Source of the DNA: JACCYX01 sp964610045
GTDB taxonomy: Bacteria > Chloroflexota > Chloroflexia > Thermomicrobiales > UBA6265
NCBI GenBank assembly: GCA_964610045.1
Contig: CAZSUN010000150.1
Location: 1-7,671 of the forward strand
Reading direction: 5' to 3'
Length of the DNA: 7,671 nucleotides
Below are positions 5,389 to 7,671 of the stretch, one piece after another. The notes beneath the pieces are model-generated. The model was given only the letters and a program-made list of their open reading frames with translations. It did not search any database and was not told where the DNA came from. Position 1 is the stretch's first letter; the number at the start of each line of letters is the position of its first letter. The position numbers were made by a program, and so were the translations under genes.

Positions 5389-7026
5389 TCATTCGCCCCA
5401 GACGACAGCCGACCGGAACCAGTTCCAGCCCCTGGCATCCCAGATTACCGTCTGCGCCGCCAGGCGTGGTTTGTAGGAAACCCACGCCGTGTCGTCTGGA
5501 GCTGGAGACCAGCCCTTTTCGAGGATGCCCGGCAGGCGTGGCAGCATCAGGAACAGGGCATCGTCGAGTGACTCGATCGATTCGGCCCAGATCGCGGCTT
5601 CGACTCCGGCGATCGAATCCTCGGTCAGCGCGGGACGGATGGTGCCGGGATCCCAGTCGTAAAACTCTTCGACCGTGGACCTGGGATAGAACGGCATGCC
5701 CAGCCGCCGGTGCTCGGCGGCCTGGTCCATCGACGCTGACGGCTCCCGGTACTTGGTATCGAGATACGAGCGTGATTGTTGTGACACCAGAATCTTCGCG
5801 CCTTGCGCGAGGGCGGCATCGAGGTCGGTCTGGGCGAGGGCGAGGAATTCCGTGAACGCTGCCAGCAGCGCTCCGGCGTCCGGCGGCATCTCGAACCCCT
5901 CCGGCAGGTCGGACATGTCGATCTGCGACGGATCGCCCTGCCCGGGGCTGACCCACAGTTGGGCGATGTCACCGGGTTCGAGTCCAGCGCGAGCCGCTTC
6001 CTGCCAGGCCACGATCTTCTTGCCCGTGGCGCGCACGACTGGCATTGCCTGGTGCATGAACCGGCGGTACTGCTCGCCGTCCATCCCAAGCGCCTCATCG
6101 CCGCCGATGTGGAGCCAGGCGGCGGGAGACATGGCCGCGACCTCGATGAGGACATCGGTGAGGAACGGGAAGACCTTCGGGTTGTCCGGGTGCATCGTCT
6201 GGAAGTGATGCGACTGTTCGAGATCCGGGGCGGATACGCCGTCGCCGGCCAGTTCCGGGTAGGCCCGGAAGATCGCCGCGCTATGCCCCGGCATCTCGAT
6301 CTCCGGCACGATCGTGATCGAGCGATCGGCGGCATACCGGACGAGATGGGCAAAGTCGTCTTTCGTATAGAACAGACCTGGCCGGTTGTTCGCTGCCGTC
6401 TGGCCACTGACACGGGTCAGATCGGGCCAGGCGTCGATTTCGATCCGCCAGCCCTCCGAGTCGGTGAGGTGCAGGTGCAGGACGTTCGCCTTGTAGAGCG
6501 CGAGCAGGTCGATCACCTGCTCGACCTCGGCCACCGGATAGGCGCGGCGGACGACATCGAGCGAGAGACCGCGCCAGGCGAAGCGGGGCGTGTCGAGGAT
6601 CGAGACCGGGCCGAGTTCGATTCCGGCCCTGGTTGCGGGAGCGCTCGCGGCGATTTGCAGGAGTGTCGCCAGTCCGCGGGTCAATCCTTCCGGAGCGGCA
6701 GCCCGGATCACGATGCCGTCGTGGTCGACATCCAGCGCATACCGCTCCGCCGTGGGATCGCCGTCGTCCGCGCGGACCCCGCCGGGGACCGGGAGGGTCG
6801 CCAGGTCGGGGTCGTCCGGGGTGATTGCGAGCCGGATTGCCGGACCGGTGGAGCCGTGCTCGTCAACCTGGAGCGTGATCCCGCAAATCGAGGCGAGTTC
6901 GCCGGCGAACCACGCTGGCCCCCCTCCCGCGTCGGTTGGCACGACGATCGGCGTGTCGCTTGCGAGAATGAATGGTTGGCCAGGGCGCGTCTCGACCCGG
7001 TAAGGCGCCGGAATGACGTTGACCAT
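5389..7026 (-). CDS. Beta-N-acetylhexosaminidase, glycoside hydrolase family 20
   Basis: The 545-residue enzyme removes terminal N-acetylglucosamine or N-acetylgalactosamine from glycans by substrate-assisted catalysis. Residues 1-140 form the alpha/beta GH20b domain; the TIM barrel starts at about 147. Key sites are RGLSLDV (Arg152), HLHLTDSEGWR (184-194), PEIEMPGHSA (241-250), the catalytic pair Asp310-Glu311 in HIGGDEA, Trp341, the conserved Tyr in YLDTKY (Tyr421) and GVEAAIWAE (Trp480, Glu482). An extra segment of about 40 residues (361-401) lies between two barrel strands. There is no signal peptide, so it probably works inside the cell on imported sugars or wall fragments. Exact substrate cannot be read from sequence. 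The ATG at 7026 follows GGAGGG (7042-7037) by 10 nt and is preferred; an ATG at 7053 would add nine residues but lacks an SD. The gene lies 76 nt after the M20 gene and 3 nt before dapF. Confidence 0.93.
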   Translation of the reverse strand: MVNVIPAPYRVETRPGQPFILASDTPIVVPTDAGGGPAWFAGELASICGITLQVDEHGSTGPAIRLAITPDDPDLATLPVPGGVRADDGDPTAERYALDVDHDGIVIRAAAPEGLTRGLATLLQIAASAPATRAGIELGPVSILDTPRFAWRGLSLDVVRRAYPVAEVEQVIDLLALYKANVLHLHLTDSEGWRIEIDAWPDLTRVSGQTAANNRPGLFYTKDDFAHLVRYAADRSITIVPEIEMPGHSAAIFRAYPELAGDGVSAPDLEQSHHFQTMHPDNPKVFPFLTDVLIEVAAMSPAAWLHIGGDEALGMDGEQYRRFMHQAMPVVRATGKKIVAWQEAARAGLEPGDIAQLWVSPGQGDPSQIDMSDLPEGFEMPPDAGALLAAFTEFLALAQTDLDAALAQGAKILVSQQSRSYLDTKYREPSASMDQAAEHRRLGMPFYPRSTVEEFYDWDPGTIRPALTEDSIAGVEAAIWAESIESLDDALFLMLPRLPGILEKGWSPAPDDTAWVSYKPRLAAQTVIWDARGWNWFRSAVVWGE

Positions 7027-7102
7027 TGGATTCGAACCCTCCACTGTAGGCATGGGCGGTGCCGATTGTTTGCAGGAACCAACCGCGTGTCGGTCCGTTT
7101 CG

Positions 7103-7671
7103 CTACGGCCGGCGTGGCTGGACGTGGGGCGGGATCGGGCACTGGTACGGCTTGCCGGCCGTGACCTCGCGGAATTCCGCCTGCGCCCGTTCGATCAGGC
7201 CGGGATCGGCGATCGCATCGGCCCCGGTGATCGCCATCACCTTCGCGGCGTGCAGCATCCCCTTGTGCCCGATCGACATCGCACCGGTGGCGGTCACCGC
7301 CCAGGAGTGACCGGGGATGCCGAGCGCCCAGGTCGTGGTCGTGATCTGCGCGGTCGGCGCAATCCACGACACATCCGAGACATCGGTCGAGCCGGGCATG
7401 ACTTCGCCACGATCGGTGATCGGCCAGACAGCGCCGGTGAGTCCCGCATCGACCATGTCGAGGGGGACTTTCTCCTGCTCCAGCAGGAACGTCCGGAGTT
7501 CCAGCGGGAAGGCGCTGGAGACCGTCTTGCCGTAGGCGACCTCTTCCTCGGTGAACTCCATCGGGCCGAGTTCCTCGAGCACCTCCATCAGGTGGTCGCT
7601 GAGGACATCGTTGGAAAGCATGTTGTAGGCGCCGGAGACGAAGTTCTCCTCCAGGGTCGTCTCGGTCATCA
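7103..7671 (-). CDS. M20-family amidohydrolase, AbgB-like (C-terminal part; N-terminus outside window)
   Basis: About 189 residues of the C-terminal end are present; the frame runs off the right edge, and the first visible Met (7669) is internal. The segment GSTDVSDVSW, then ITTTTWALGIPGHSW and MSIGHKGMLHAAKVMA, is the signature of the AbgB-like branch of M20 amidohydrolases (p-aminobenzoyl-glutamate hydrolase subunit B and relatives), metal-dependent enzymes that cut amide or peptide bonds of small substrates. The His of PGHSW and the Asp residues of STDVSD lie in the family's conserved catalytic region. The natural substrate cannot be told: many members are misnamed after the folate breakdown product, and dipeptides or N-acyl amino acids are equally possible. 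It is the most upstream visible gene of the run leading into the hexosaminidase and dapF. The tail ending in VQPRRP looks complete. Confidence 0.85.
   Translation of the reverse strand, partial: MTETTLEENFVSGAYNMLSNDVLSDHLMEVLEELGPMEFTEEEVAYGKTVSSAFPLELRTFLLEQEKVPLDMVDAGLTGAVWPITDRGEVMPGSTDVSDVSWIAPTAQITTTTWALGIPGHSWAVTATGAMSIGHKGMLHAAKVMAITGADAIADPGLIERAQAEFREVTAGKPYQCPIPPHVQPRRP

Noticed and set aside
7026..7042. tRNA T-loop-like sequence GGGTTCGAATCC at the start of the GH20 gene
   Set aside because: The flanks cannot form the 5 bp T-stem, and no anticodon or acceptor arm is found next to it. It is a chance match overlapping the ribosome binding site region.
1..7671. CRISPR array, insertion sequence, attachment site, phage or toxin-antitoxin genes
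   Set aside because: I see no regularly spaced repeats, terminal inverted repeats, transposase or integrase motifs, or paired small toxin-like genes on either strand.

Overview
The window is GC-rich, bacterial and gene-dense, with two short genes on the plus strand at the left and five genes on the minus strand filling the rest. The coding style (high GC, Asp/Glu-rich and Lys-poor proteins), an LPETG-type wall-anchored protein, DAP epimerase and a secreted HxHxGTC-type protein suggest a monoderm, Thermomicrobia-like Chloroflexota or an actinobacterium. I favour the former, but only from general familiarity with such proteins. There is no rRNA, tRNA, CRISPR array, insertion sequence or phage gene.

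Left region (1-930, plus strand): a probable 27-residue single-span membrane protein with a TTG start and a good Shine-Dalgarno sequence lies 47 nt upstream of a 183-residue secreted acidic protein. A 12-14 bp hairpin separates this pair from the convergent minus-strand genes and probably ends transcription from both sides.

Middle (967-4296, minus strand): a 744-residue protein has the architecture of a family S9 peptidase, with a TolB/PD40-type beta-propeller followed by an alpha/beta-hydrolase domain. Gly, Asn and Pro stand where the catalytic Ser, Asp and His should be, so it looks like a pseudo-peptidase with an intact fold. Upstream of it, after a 315 nt gap rich in small hairpins, is a 259-residue surface protein with a signal peptide, one beta-sandwich-like domain, a Pro/Gly/Ser stalk and a C-terminal LPETG, hydrophobic, Arg-rich sorting signal. 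This gene has its own plausible promoter.

Right (4543-7671, minus strand): three genes are read in the order M20/AbgB-like amidohydrolase (cut by the window edge), cytoplasmic GH20 beta-N-acetylhexosaminidase, and dapF. The GH20 stop and the dapF GTG start are 3 nt apart, so the pair is probably translationally coupled. Amino-sugar hydrolysis, amide or peptide hydrolysis and diaminopimelate epimerisation together suggest handling of cell-wall fragments or their building blocks; this is inference from context. The strongest oddity is the triple loss of catalytic residues in the S9-like protein. I found no complete undescribed multi-gene system.
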